From Bisbaumannia sp015645095 (GTDB taxonomy: Bacteria > Pseudomonadota > Gammaproteobacteria > Pseudomonadales > Halomonadaceae), in contig CP141893.1 in the NCBI GenBank assembly GCA_036871055.1, positions 2,542,001 through 2,606,000 of the forward strand: a DNA stretch of 64,000 nt, read 5' to 3'. Position 1 is the first letter of the stretch. Each line of letters opens with the position of its first letter. Both the position numbers and the translations under genes were made by a program. The notes under the pieces are model-generated. The model saw nothing but the letters and a program-made list of their open reading frames with translations. It did not search any database and was not told where the DNA came from. Below are positions 10,114-17,504 of this stretch, in pieces.

Positions 10114-11094
10114 ATGACACCGACACCCGACTTCGACTTCCGCGCCAGCGCCCGCCGCACCCTGCAGCTGGAGCAGCAGGCCCTCGGCGCCCTGATTCCC
10201 CGCCTCAATGGCGACTTCGACCAGGCCTGCCGCCTGCTGTTGGGCTGCCGCGGCCGCGTGGTGGTCACCGGCATGGGCAAGTCCGGCCATATCGGCGGCA
10301 AGCTGGCCGCCACCCTGGCCAGCACCGGCACCCCGGCCTTCTTCGTGCATCCCGGCGAGGCGAGCCACGGCGACCTGGGCATGATCACCCGTGGCGACGT
10401 GGTGATCGCCCTCTCCAACTCCGGGGAGACCGGCGAGGTCACCGCCCTGCTGCCGCTGCTCAAACGCCTGGGCACGCCGCTGATCAGCCTCACCGGGCGC
10501 CCCGCCTCGACCCTGGCCCGCCACGCCGATGCCCACCTGGACACCGGCGTCGAGCGCGAGGCCTGCCCCCTGGACCTGGCCCCCACTGCCTCCACCACCG
10601 CGGCCCTGGCCATGGGCGACGCCCTGGCGGTGGCCCTGCTGGAAGCCCGCGGCTTCACCGCCGAGGAGTTCGCGCTGTCGCATCCGGGTGGCAGCCTGGG
10701 CCGCCGCCTGCTGCTCAAGGTCGGCGACCTGATGCACCAGGGCAAGCGCCTGCCGACGGTGCCCCTGGGCAGCCCGCTGCGCGACGCCCTGCTGGAGATC
10801 ACCCGCCAGGGCCTGGGCTTCACCTGCGTGGTCAGCAGTGACGGCCGCCTCGCCGGGGTCTATACCGACGGCGACCTGCGCCGGACCCTGGACCAGCACA
10901 ACGACCTCAGCCAGCTCAAGGTGGACGACGTCATGACCCGTCCCGGCAAACGCATCGGCGCCGAGGTGCTGGCCGCCGAGGCGGTCCGGGTCATGGAAGA
11001 CAATCGCATCACCGCCCTGGCGGTGGTGGACGACGCCGGCCGGCCGGTCGGCGCCCTGCATATGCATGACCTGCTGGCCAGCGGCGTGATCTAA
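10114..11094 (+). CDS. kdsD: arabinose-5-phosphate isomerase
   Basis: 326 residues. An N-terminal SIS sugar-isomerase domain (VVVTGMGKSGHIGGKLAATL, residues about 46-65, and SNSGETGEV) is followed by two CBS domains (about residues 205-325). It interconverts D-ribulose 5-phosphate and D-arabinose 5-phosphate, the first step of Kdo synthesis for LPS. It begins the run kdsD-kdsC-lptC-lptA-lptB. The stop overlaps a strong AAGGAG ribosome site that serves a mini-ORF rather than kdsC. Confidence 0.96.
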   Translation: MTPTPDFDFRASARRTLQLEQQALGALIPRLNGDFDQACRLLLGCRGRVVVTGMGKSGHIGGKLAATLASTGTPAFFVHPGEASHGDLGMITRGDVVIALSNSGETGEVTALLPLLKRLGTPLISLTGRPASTLARHADAHLDTGVEREACPLDLAPTASTTAALAMGDALAVALLEARGFTAEEFALSHPGGSLGRRLLLKVGDLMHQGKRLPTVPLGSPLRDALLEITRQGLGFTCVVSSDGRLAGVYTDGDLRRTLDQHNDLSQLKVDDVMTRPGKRIGAEVLAAEAVRVMEDNRITALAVVDDAGRPVGALHMHDLLASGVI

Positions 11095-11208
11095 GGAGCC
11101 TCTGATATGACGCTCGACGCTCCCCGGCTCGACCAGACACGACTCGGCTCAAGGAACCCCTGACATGACGTTTGATTCTCCCCTGCTCGACCCGACCCTG
11201 CTGGACCG
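11093..11208 (+). repeat. 58-bp tandem duplication of the kdsC ribosome site and start region
   Basis: Positions 11093-11150 and 11151-11208 align base for base through the ribosome site, the ATG and about 13 codons, with roughly a quarter of positions different. Both halves have AAGGA, then CTGA-ATGACG with ATG at the same offset. The 58-bp period is not a multiple of three, so copy one is out of frame with kdsC. Divergence between the copies implies an old event. Confidence 0.85.
11107..11163 (+). CDS. 18-codon mini-ORF before kdsC (duplicate of kdsC start)
   Basis: ATG at 11107 with AAGGAG eight bases upstream opens an 18-residue frame, MTLDAPRLDQTRLGSRNP, whose TGA (11161-11163) ends one base before the kdsC ATG. 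It clearly resembles the kdsC N-terminus MTFDSPLLDPTLLDRARR. Its ribosome site is better than that of kdsC (AAGGAA), so ribosomes may load here and reinitiate on kdsC. Expression is inferred, not shown. Confidence 0.5.
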   Translation: MTLDAPRLDQTRLGSRNP

Positions 11209-11734
11209 CGCCCGCCGGATCCGCTTGCTCGCCCTGGACGTGGATGGCGTCTTCACCGATGGCCGCCTCTATTTCCAGGCCGATGGCGTCGAGATCAAGG
11301 CCTTCCATACCCAGGACGGCCAGGGCATCAAGCTGTTGCGCCGCGCCGGCGTCGAGGTGGCCCTGATCACCGGCCGCGACTCGCCGATGGTCAGCCGCCG
11401 CGCCGCCGCCCTGGGCATTCCCCATGTCTTCCAGGGCCGCGAGGACAAGCTTGCCGCCCTGGCCCAGCTCGTCGAGCGCCTGGAGCTGGAGTGGGAAACG
11501 ATCGCCTACGCCGGCGACGACCTGCCGGACCTGGCAGCGATTCGTCGTGCCGGCCTCGGCATCAGCGTGCCCAATGCCCCCGCCTATATCCGTAGCCAGG
11601 CCGACTGGGTTACCGAGCGGGTCGGTGGCCACGGCGCCGTGCGCGAAATCTGCGACACCCTGCTCGAGGCCCAGGGGCACTGGGGGGCGGTCATCGACAC
11701 CTACCTGCATGGCCAGGGCCATGACGATCACTGA
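11165..11734 (+). CDS. kdsC: 3-deoxy-manno-octulosonate-8-phosphatase
   Basis: 189 residues, a HAD phosphatase without a cap domain. The nucleophile Asp25 and acid/base Asp27 are in LALDVDGVFTDG; the later motifs are ALITGRDS, VFQGREDKLAAL and IAYAGDDLPDL. It removes phosphate from Kdo-8-phosphate to give Kdo. It sits directly after kdsD and overlaps lptC by 14 bp. The start region is one half of a tandem duplication. Confidence 0.96.
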   Translation: MTFDSPLLDPTLLDRARRIRLLALDVDGVFTDGRLYFQADGVEIKAFHTQDGQGIKLLRRAGVEVALITGRDSPMVSRRAAALGIPHVFQGREDKLAALAQLVERLELEWETIAYAGDDLPDLAAIRRAGLGISVPNAPAYIRSQADWVTERVGGHGAVREICDTLLEAQGHWGAVIDTYLHGQGHDDH

Positions 11735-12299
11735 GCGCCTGGCCACGCCCCTGGCCCGGCGCCTGGGCCTGCTCATCCTGCTGCTGGCCCTGGGGGGCGT
11801 TCTGGTGATACTCACCGATCGCGCGCCCCGCCAGCCCGGCCCCGTGCCCCAGGACGAAGCCGGCGAGCCCGACTACTACCTGGAACAGGCAGAGCTGGTG
11901 CGCTACGACGCCGCAGGCTTTCCCCACCAGCGCCTGGTCAGCCCGCGCCTGGCCCATACGCCCCATGACGAGGTGCTGCGTGCCCAGACACCGGTAGCGC
12001 ACCTCTACGATAACGAGGGACGCCACTGGATCGCCCGCGGCGAGCGCGGCCTCCTGGTGGATCGTCGCTTGACGCTGAGTGGCGATGCCAGGCTCAATGC
12101 GCCTGAGGCCGGCTGGCAACTCAGCAGCCAGGAGTTGCACCTGGATACGCACACCCAGTTCGCCTGGAGCGACACCCCGGCACGTTTCGAGGCCCCGCCC
12201 CAAGTCACCGAGGGCGAGCGCTTCGAGGCCTGGCTCTCCGAGGGACGCCTGCACCTGGAAGGCCGGGTGCGCGGCAGCCACCCGCCCGCCCAGGAGTAG
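11721..12299 (+). CDS. lptC: LPS export protein LptC
   Basis: 192 residues from ATG 11721, inside the 3' end of kdsC. One membrane helix (about residues 17-35, LGLLILLLALGGVLVIL) anchors a periplasmic beta-jellyroll domain. YYLEQAELVRYDAAG and HTPHDEVLRAQTPVAHLY are typical of LptC. It is the bitopic component of the LptB2FGC complex and hands LPS to LptA. Gene order and overlap with kdsC match other gammaproteobacteria. Confidence 0.93.
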   Translation: MTITERLATPLARRLGLLILLLALGGVLVILTDRAPRQPGPVPQDEAGEPDYYLEQAELVRYDAAGFPHQRLVSPRLAHTPHDEVLRAQTPVAHLYDNEGRHWIARGERGLLVDRRLTLSGDARLNAPEAGWQLSSQELHLDTHTQFAWSDTPARFEAPPQVTEGERFEAWLSEGRLHLEGRVRGSHPPAQE

Positions 12300-12304
12300 G
12301 CGTC

Positions 12305-12340
12305 ATGCCTCCCGCCGCTGCCACGAGGACCACATCATGA
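12305..12340 (+). CDS. 11-codon mini-ORF overlapping the lptA start
   Basis: ATG 12305 lies about eight bases after AGGAG at the end of lptC and opens an 11-residue frame, MPPAAATRTTS, whose TGA overlaps the lptA start as ATGA. This is the geometry of translational coupling. It could also be an accident of the short intergenic segment, because lptA has its own GAGGA site. No family is expected for so short a peptide. Confidence 0.35.
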   Translation: MPPAAATRTTS

Positions 12341-12843
12341 GTTACCCAAGCCGCCAGCGCCTGATCGGCTGGCTCGCCGCCGGCCTGCTGGCCCTGGCCA
12401 CCCCCGCCCTGGCCCAGCAGGGCCAGCCCATCGAGGTGGAAGCCGACCGCCTGGAACTGGACGAAAGCGCCGGCACCGCCGTCTACAGCGGCGAGGTGGA
12501 GATCCGTCAGGGCGACCTGCGCCTCACCGGGGCCCGGGTGACGATCCAGCGCAACGACGCCGGCGAGGTCTCGCGCCTGACCGCCATCGGCGAACGCGCC
12601 TACCTGGAGCAGCGCCCCGCCGAGGGTGACCTCATCCAGGGCTGGGGGCGCACCATCGTCTACCATACCGCCGAGCGGCGGGTGGAGCTGATCGACCGCG
12701 CCGAACTGCACCGCGGCGCCGATACCTTCAACGGCGCCTATGTGGAGTACCGGATCGACCGCCGCCTGGTGGAGGCTCGGGCCGACGCCGAGGGCACCGA
12801 CCGCCAGCGGGTACGCATGACCCTCACCCCGGAACAGCAGTAA
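12337..12843 (+). CDS. lptA: LPS transport periplasmic protein LptA
   Basis: 168 residues with a cleavable signal peptide (about residues 1-22, ending ALAQQ). The OstA-like beta-jellyroll is visible from QPIEVEADRLELDESAGTAV onward, with GEVEIRQGDLRLTGARVTI. LptA oligomers bridge LptC and outer-membrane LptD, carrying LPS across the periplasm. Start chosen at 12337 after GAGGA. It is followed by lptB with an 8-bp gap. Confidence 0.94.
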   Translation: MSYPSRQRLIGWLAAGLLALATPALAQQGQPIEVEADRLELDESAGTAVYSGEVEIRQGDLRLTGARVTIQRNDAGEVSRLTAIGERAYLEQRPAEGDLIQGWGRTIVYHTAERRVELIDRAELHRGADTFNGAYVEYRIDRRLVEARADAEGTDRQRVRMTLTPEQQ

Positions 12844-12851
12844 GGGCCGCC

Positions 12852-13577
12852 ATGAAGACCCTGACCGCCAGTCATCTGGCCAAGAGCTACAAGCGCCGCC
12901 GCGTGGTGCGTGATATCAGCCTCGCCATCGAGCAGGGCAGCGTGGTGGGGCTGCTGGGCCCCAATGGCGCCGGCAAGACCACCTCCTTCTACATGATCGT
13001 CGGCCTGGTGCGCGCCGATGCGGGCCAGGTGGCCATCGATGACCGGGACCTCTCCGAGGCGGCCATGCACGAGCGGGCCCGCGCCGGCATCGGCTACCTG
13101 CCCCAGGAGGCGTCGATCTTCCGCAAACTGTCGGTGGCCGACAATATCCTGGCGATCCTCGAGACCCGCAAGGACCTGGACCGGGCCGGCCGCCAGGCTC
13201 GCCTGGAGGCCCTGCTCAACGACTTTCATATCACCCATATCCGCGACAACCTGGGGATGAGCCTCTCCGGGGGGGAGCGGCGCCGGGTGGAGATCGCCCG
13301 GGCGCTGGCCACCGAGCCCACCTTTATCCTCCTCGACGAGCCCTTCGCCGGGGTCGACCCCATCTCGGTAGGCGAGATCAAGGGCATCATCCGCGCCCTC
13401 AAGCAGCGCGATATCGGCGTACTGATCACCGACCACAACGTTCGCGAGACCCTGGATATCTGCGATCGCGCCTATATCGTCGGCGACGGCCAGATCATCG
13501 CCGAGGGCGATGCCGAGGCGATCCTCGCCAATCGCCGGGTACGCGAGGTCTACCTGGGCGAGGACTTCCGCCTCTAG
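12852..13577 (+). CDS. lptB: LPS export ABC transporter ATP-binding protein
   Basis: 241 residues. Walker A GPNGAGKTTSF (about residue 36), signature LSGGERRRVEIARAL, Walker B FILLDEPFAGVDP and the switch His in LITDHNVRETL are all intact. As the LptB dimer with LptF, LptG and LptC it extracts LPS from the inner membrane. It ends the LPS part of the cluster; rpoN starts 178 bp later behind its own promoter candidates. Confidence 0.97.
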   Translation: MKTLTASHLAKSYKRRRVVRDISLAIEQGSVVGLLGPNGAGKTTSFYMIVGLVRADAGQVAIDDRDLSEAAMHERARAGIGYLPQEASIFRKLSVADNILAILETRKDLDRAGRQARLEALLNDFHITHIRDNLGMSLSGGERRRVEIARALATEPTFILLDEPFAGVDPISVGEIKGIIRALKQRDIGVLITDHNVRETLDICDRAYIVGDGQIIAEGDAEAILANRRVREVYLGEDFRL

Positions 13578-13637
13578 CCCCCATCACTGACCATCGGCGC
13601 TGCCAATTCGCTGAAAGTCTTAGTATCAAGATCGATT

Positions 13638-13671
13638 TGGCATAGTCATTGCGGCTGGCACATAACTTGCT
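13638..13671 (+). promoter_or_regulatory. two overlapping-region sigma-54 promoter matches before rpoN
   Basis: TGGCACATAACTTGCT at 13656-13671 matches the -24/-12 consensus (TGGCACG-N4-TTGCW) at all but one defined position. A second match, TGGCATAGTCATTGCG, lies at 13638-13653. Both have the obligatory GG-N10-GC spacing. They lie 18 bp apart in the same orientation, 85-118 bp before the rpoN start. This suggests sigma-54 acts at its own gene, as activation or as autoregulatory occupancy. No clear activator or IHF site was identified. Confidence 0.6.
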
Positions 13672-13713
13672 AAGAAGTCATCGCTAATAGGCTTGCAAGG
13701 ACCCCGGTGGCGG

Positions 13714-13750
13714 GCTAGGGTGTGTCCCACGCTTGTCACGGAACCCTAGC
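13714..13750 (+). promoter_or_regulatory. hairpin over the rpoN translation start region
   Basis: GCTAGGGT (13714-13721) can pair with ACCCTAGC (13743-13750), leaving a 21-nt loop. The 3' arm ends five bases before the rpoN ATG, where a ribosome site should be. No good Shine-Dalgarno sequence is visible there. The stem could limit rpoN translation; this is inference from sequence alone. Confidence 0.4.
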
Positions 13751-13755
13751 TCACC

Positions 13756-15174
13756 ATGGCAATGAAACCCTCGTTGCAGCTTAGAGTCGGCACCCAGCTG
13801 ACCATGACCCCACAACTGCAGCAGGCCATCGCCCTGCTGCAGCTCTCCACTCTGGACCTGCGCCAGGAGATCCAGCAGGCGCTGGAGTCCAACCCCATGC
13901 TGGAACTGGACGAGGCCTATGGGGAACAGGCGGTGGAAGCGCCCAAGGAGGACGACTGGTCCGAGGGCATCCCCGAACAGCTCTCCGTGGACAGCGAGTG
14001 GTCCGACACCTACCAGGACATGGCCCCCAGCGGCGGCGGCGAGGCGCCGGACTTCGAGCGCAACGCCGACACCCCCAGCCTGCGCGACCACCTCGCCTGG
14101 CAACTGGCCATGACCGACCTGGAGCCCCCCCGGGAGCGGGCCATCGCCGAGAGCCTGATCGACGCCGTGGATAGCAATGGCTACCTCGCCTCGCCCCTGG
14201 AGGAGATCACCGAGGGGCTGCGTGGCCAGGGGCTCACCGGCCTCAAGACGGCCGAGGTCGAGGCCCTGCTGATGCGCCTGCAGCAGTTCGAACCCACCGG
14301 GGTCTTCGCCCGGGACCTGCGCGAGTGCCTGCTGCTACAGCTCGGCGCCCTCCCCGACGACACGCCCCTGTTGCCCCAGGCCAAGCGCCTGGTGCGCCAG
14401 TTTCTCGAGGCCCTGGCCGGGGATGATCGCAAGCTGCTCAGGCGCCGCCTGCGCCTCGAGGAGGAGCAGCTGGATACGGTGATCCAGCTGGTTCGCGCCC
14501 TCGACCCACGCCCCGGCCAGGCCTATGCCGAGACCGGCAGCGATTATGTGATCCCCGACCTGATCGCCCGCCATACCCGCGACGGCTGGCGCATCGAGCT
14601 CAATCCGGAGGCGCTGCCGCGCATGCGCATCCAGCCCGACTATGCGGCACTGATCCGGCGCGCCGACAAGAGCGACGACAACACCTTCATGAAGCAGCAC
14701 CTGCAAGAGGCACGCTGGCTACTCAAGAGCCTCTCCAGCCGCAATGACACCCTGCTGCGGGTGGGCCAGGAGATCATGACCCGCCAGCTCGACTTCCTGG
14801 AGCAGGGCGAGGAGGCCATGAAGCCGCTGGTACTGGCCGATATCGCCCAGACAGTAGAGATGCATGAATCGACCATCTCCCGGGTGACCACCCAGAAGTT
14901 CATCCACACCCCCCGGGGGGTCTTCGAGCTGAAGTACTTCTTCTCCAGCCAGGTGGGCGGCGGCGGTGGCGAAGGCGACGCCCACTCGAGCACCGCCATC
15001 CGCGCCCGCCTCAAGAAGCTGATTGGCGAGGAGCCGCCGCGCAAGCCGCTCTCCGATAGCAAGCTGGTGGCCCTGCTCGCCGACGACGGCATCCAGGTGG
15101 CGCGACGCACCGTGGCCAAGTATCGCGAGGCCATGGGAATTCCTCCGTCCAGCGAGCGAAAACGTCTCTCCTGA
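13756..15174 (+). CDS. rpoN: RNA polymerase sigma-54 factor
   Basis: 472 residues. The Gln/Leu-rich region I (LQLRVGTQLTMTPQLQQ) needed for activator response is at the N-terminus, followed by an acidic region II, the core-binding domain and the helix-turn-helix. The RpoN box ARRTVAKYRE lies close to the C-terminus. Sigma-54 drives promoters for nitrogen, motility and other functions with AAA+ activators. Downstream hpf, ptsN, rapZ and ptsO are its usual partners. Confidence 0.98.
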   Translation: MAMKPSLQLRVGTQLTMTPQLQQAIALLQLSTLDLRQEIQQALESNPMLELDEAYGEQAVEAPKEDDWSEGIPEQLSVDSEWSDTYQDMAPSGGGEAPDFERNADTPSLRDHLAWQLAMTDLEPPRERAIAESLIDAVDSNGYLASPLEEITEGLRGQGLTGLKTAEVEALLMRLQQFEPTGVFARDLRECLLLQLGALPDDTPLLPQAKRLVRQFLEALAGDDRKLLRRRLRLEEEQLDTVIQLVRALDPRPGQAYAETGSDYVIPDLIARHTRDGWRIELNPEALPRMRIQPDYAALIRRADKSDDNTFMKQHLQEARWLLKSLSSRNDTLLRVGQEIMTRQLDFLEQGEEAMKPLVLADIAQTVEMHESTISRVTTQKFIHTPRGVFELKYFFSSQVGGGGGEGDAHSSTAIRARLKKLIGEEPPRKPLSDSKLVALLADDGIQVARRTVAKYREAMGIPPSSERKRLS

Positions 15175-15220
15175 CCGACAGTCGCATCGTCAATGCTCGA
15201 AAAATACTCCCTAAGCCATT

Positions 15221-15248
15221 GATGAGATTGGGATAATAAAATCTCATC
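15221..15248. promoter_or_regulatory. inverted repeat upstream of hpf
   Basis: GATGAGATT (15221-15229) and AATCTCATC (15240-15248) form a perfect 9-bp inverted repeat around a 10-nt AT-rich centre in the 165-bp rpoN-hpf gap. There is no T run on the plus strand, so a terminator is unlikely; an operator or RNA structure is possible. A weak sigma-70-like pair (TTGCAG at 15281, TACAAT at 15302, 15-bp spacer) follows, about 32 bp before hpf. Confidence 0.35.
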
Positions 15249-15339
15249 GATAGCGTTGGAAATCCCCGACGCCAAGGGGTTTGCAGGGCCGGAAAAAGGG
15301 TTACAATCGAGATGTCACCCGCAGGAAGAGGAGCGTGCC

Positions 15340-15648
15340 ATGCAAGTCAATATCACCGGCCATCACGTCGAACTGACCGATGCACTGCGTGACTATGTGA
15401 ACGAGAAGCTCGCACGACTGGAGCGGCATTACGACAATATCACCACGGCACAGTTTACCCTGTCCGTCGAGAAGGAACGCCAACAAGCCGCTTGCGTACT
15501 CCACGCTGCCGGTGCCGACCTGCACGCCGAAGCCCAGGATGGCGACATGTATGCCGCCATCGATGCGCTCGCCGACAAGCTCGACCGTCAACTGGTGAAA
15601 CACAAGGAAAAGGCTCAGGCACGCGCCCAGGGCGCCGGTGCCCGCTAA
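15340..15648 (+). CDS. hpf: ribosome hibernation-promoting factor, short form
   Basis: 102 residues starting MQVNITGHHVELTDALRDYV. The fold of the HPF/YfiA family is evident (QVNITGHHVELT, then DNITTAQFTLSVEK, and DMYAAIDALADKLDRQL KHK toward the end, broken here by one residue). Short HPF promotes 100S ribosome dimers in stationary phase. A GAGG ribosome site precedes the start. Its location between rpoN and ptsN is the standard one in proteobacteria. Confidence 0.95.
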   Translation: MQVNITGHHVELTDALRDYVNEKLARLERHYDNITTAQFTLSVEKERQQAACVLHAAGADLHAEAQDGDMYAAIDALADKLDRQLVKHKEKAQARAQGAGAR

Positions 15649-15654
15649 CCCTCC

Positions 15655-16143
15655 ATGACTCTGCAATCCATCCTTCCCCCCGAGCGGGCGCTGTTCGATG
15701 TCCCCGGGGGGAGCAAGAAACGGGTGCTGGAATTCTTCAGCACCTTTATTGCTCAGAACACCCCCAGCCTCGATAGCCAAGAAGTCTTCAGCCGACTGAT
15801 CGGTCGCGAGCGCCTGGGCAGTACCGGCATCGGCCATGGCGTCGCGATCCCCCATGCCCGCAATGCCCACTGCAAGGCGCCCCTGGCCGGTTTCCTGAAA
15901 CTGGCCGAGCCGGTGGACTTCGACGCCGTGGACGGCGAGCCCGTCGACCTGGTCTTCGTGCTGCTGGTGCCGGAGGAGGCCGATGACACTCATCTGGCCC
16001 TGCTGGCCCAGGTCGCCGGGGTCATGAACGACGCCGAGACCCGCCAGCGGCTGCGCCGCTGCGAGAGTCAGCGCCAGCTCTACGACACCCTGATCGAGGC
16101 CATCGAGCGCCAGGACGACGCCGGCCCCCCCGCCGCCCCCTGA
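15655..16143 (+). CDS. ptsN: nitrogen-PTS enzyme IIA
   Basis: 162 residues, PTS EIIA type 2 domain. The phosphorylated histidine is His67 in HGVAIPHARN. EIIA-Ntr receives phosphate from PtsO and regulates potassium transport, sigma-54-related functions and stress responses rather than sugar uptake. It starts 6 bp after hpf. It is followed by rapZ and ptsO, completing the branch except for ptsP, which is not in the window. Confidence 0.96.
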   Translation: MTLQSILPPERALFDVPGGSKKRVLEFFSTFIAQNTPSLDSQEVFSRLIGRERLGSTGIGHGVAIPHARNAHCKAPLAGFLKLAEPVDFDAVDGEPVDLVFVLLVPEEADDTHLALLAQVAGVMNDAETRQRLRRCESQRQLYDTLIEAIERQDDAGPPAAP

Positions 16144-16181
16144 AGGACGCGCGCCACTACACAGGCAGCCAGGAGAGTGCC

Positions 16182-17105
16182 ATGCAACTGGTGATCATCA
16201 GCGGCCGTTCCGGGTCGGGGAAATCGATCGCCCTCCAGGCCCTGGAAGATCTGGGCTTCTACGCCATCGACAATCTGCCGGCCATGCTGCTGGGCTCCCT
16301 GGTGGACGAACTGCAGGCCGACGAGGCGCGCTACGATGCCATCGCGGTCAGCATCGATGCCCGCAACCTGCCCGGCGCCCTGCGGCGTTTCCCGCAGTTG
16401 CTCGATGAGGTGTGCGATCGCGGCATCCAGCCCCAGATCGTCTACCTGACCGCCGATGCCCGCATCCTGCTGGAGCGCTACTCCCATACCCGGCGCCGCC
16501 ATCCGCTGACCCGCAACAGCCAGATGACCCTGGCCGAGGCGATCGAGCGGGAGGAGCAGGCCCTGGGGGAGATCCGCGACCTGGCCGACCTGGTGGTGGA
16601 CACCTCACGGCTGTCGCTTCACGACCTGCGCTCGCGCATCACCGAACAGGTGGCGGGCCACCAGGCCGGCCAACTGACCCTGACCCTGGAGTCCTTCGGC
16701 TTCAAGCGCGGCGTGCCCCTGGATGCCGATACCGTCTTCGATGCCCGTTGCCTGCCCAACCCCTACTGGGATCCGCGCCTGCGCGAGGCCACCGGCCGCG
16801 ACGCTTCGGTGGTGAGCTTCCTCGAGGGCTACCCGGAGGTCGAAACCATGGCGCTGGATATCCAGCAGTGGCTGGAGCGCTGGCTGCCCGCCTACCAGGC
16901 CAGCCGGCGCAGCTATGTGACGGTGGCGGTGGGCTGTACCGGTGGCCAGCACCGCTCGGTCTACCTGGCCGAGCGCCTGGCGCGACACTTCGCGGCCACC
17001 TATCCGGGCCTGCGTCTTCGCCATCGGGAACTGGGCATTCACACCGACCTGGGAGAGCCAGATGCCAGCCCCCTGCAAGGAAGCTCGAGGAATGCCGAGC
17101 CGTGA
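16182..17105 (+). CDS. rapZ: RNase adapter / nucleotide-binding protein RapZ
   Basis: 307 residues. Walker A is GRSGSGKS (residues about 7-14), followed by ALQALEDLGFYAIDNLP. The C-terminal half carries GCTGGQHRSVYLAERLARHF, the conserved domain that in Escherichia coli binds the small RNA GlmZ and presents it to RNase E. GlmZ control of glmS has not been shown in this lineage. The gene overlaps ptsO by 14 bp. Confidence 0.95.
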   Translation: MQLVIISGRSGSGKSIALQALEDLGFYAIDNLPAMLLGSLVDELQADEARYDAIAVSIDARNLPGALRRFPQLLDEVCDRGIQPQIVYLTADARILLERYSHTRRRHPLTRNSQMTLAEAIEREEQALGEIRDLADLVVDTSRLSLHDLRSRITEQVAGHQAGQLTLTLESFGFKRGVPLDADTVFDARCLPNPYWDPRLREATGRDASVVSFLEGYPEVETMALDIQQWLERWLPAYQASRRSYVTVAVGCTGGQHRSVYLAERLARHFAATYPGLRLRHRELGIHTDLGEPDASPLQGSSRNAEP

Positions 17106-17361
17106 GCTGACCCTGATCAACAAGCGCGGCCTCCACGCTCGCGCCGCCACCCGCCTGGTGCAGTGCTGCCAGGAGCATGACGCCCGGGTCACGGTCTCCC
17201 ACCAGGGCCGTGACGCCGACGCCGCCAATATCATGGCCCTGCTGATGCTGGCCGCCCCCTGCGGCAGCCGCCTTACCATCAGCGCCGAGGGCAATGACGC
17301 CGAGGCGGTTCTCGAGGCCCTGGAGGCCCTGGTCGAGGCCCGCTTCGACGAAGGGGAGTAG
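17092..17361 (+). CDS. ptsO: nitrogen-PTS phosphocarrier NPr (HPr-like)
   Basis: 89 residues. The phosphorylated His15 is in NKRGLHARAATRLV, and the second conserved block is DADAANIMALLMLAAPCG. It carries phosphate from PtsP to PtsN. The start at 17092 gives the normal length and follows GAGGA; an ATG ten codons earlier would add an atypical extension. Last gene of the kdsD-to-ptsO run, ended by the hairpin at 17399-17431. Confidence 0.94.
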   Translation: MPSRELTLINKRGLHARAATRLVQCCQEHDARVTVSHQGRDADAANIMALLMLAAPCGSRLTISAEGNDAEAVLEALEALVEARFDEGE

Positions 17362-17371
17362 TGCCGGCCGC

Positions 17372-17480
17372 GCCGAAGCTGGGTAGCCACCCAAGGTGAA
17401 TCGCCCCCATGGCCAGGTCATGGGGGCGATTCGTTTCCAGCGTCAGGCTGACGCTGACGGCTCCGGGCGCAGCCCGGGTG
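17372..17480. repeat. dispersed intergenic repeat, copy 1 (at ptsO/recO junction)
   Basis: A stretch of about 110 bp starting at AAGCTGG (17377) runs through the terminator hairpin, CCAGCGTCA and GGCTCCGGGCGCAGCCCGGGTGG. It matches 57205-57322 in the same order and orientation with modest divergence. Both copies sit between convergent genes. This looks like a mobile or copied extragenic element that supplies a terminator; its origin is unknown. Confidence 0.75.
17399..17431. terminator. terminator after ptsO
   Basis: A 13-bp perfect stem, AATCGCCCCCATG paired with CATGGGGGCGATT around a 7-nt loop, followed by CGTTTCC on the plus strand. It separates convergent ptsO and recO and lies inside the dispersed repeat. 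Confidence 0.8.
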
Positions 17481-17504
17481 GTGTCAAGCTCCGGGCGCAG
17501 CCCG
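17460..17504. repeat. 17-bp direct repeat at the recO 3' end
   Basis: GCTCCGGGCGCAGCCCG occurs at 17460-17476 and again at 17488-17504. The second copy encodes the final residues (RAAPGA) and part of the stop context of recO. The first belongs to the dispersed intergenic repeat, so the end of recO seems to be built from, or to have seeded, the element. Confidence 0.8.
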
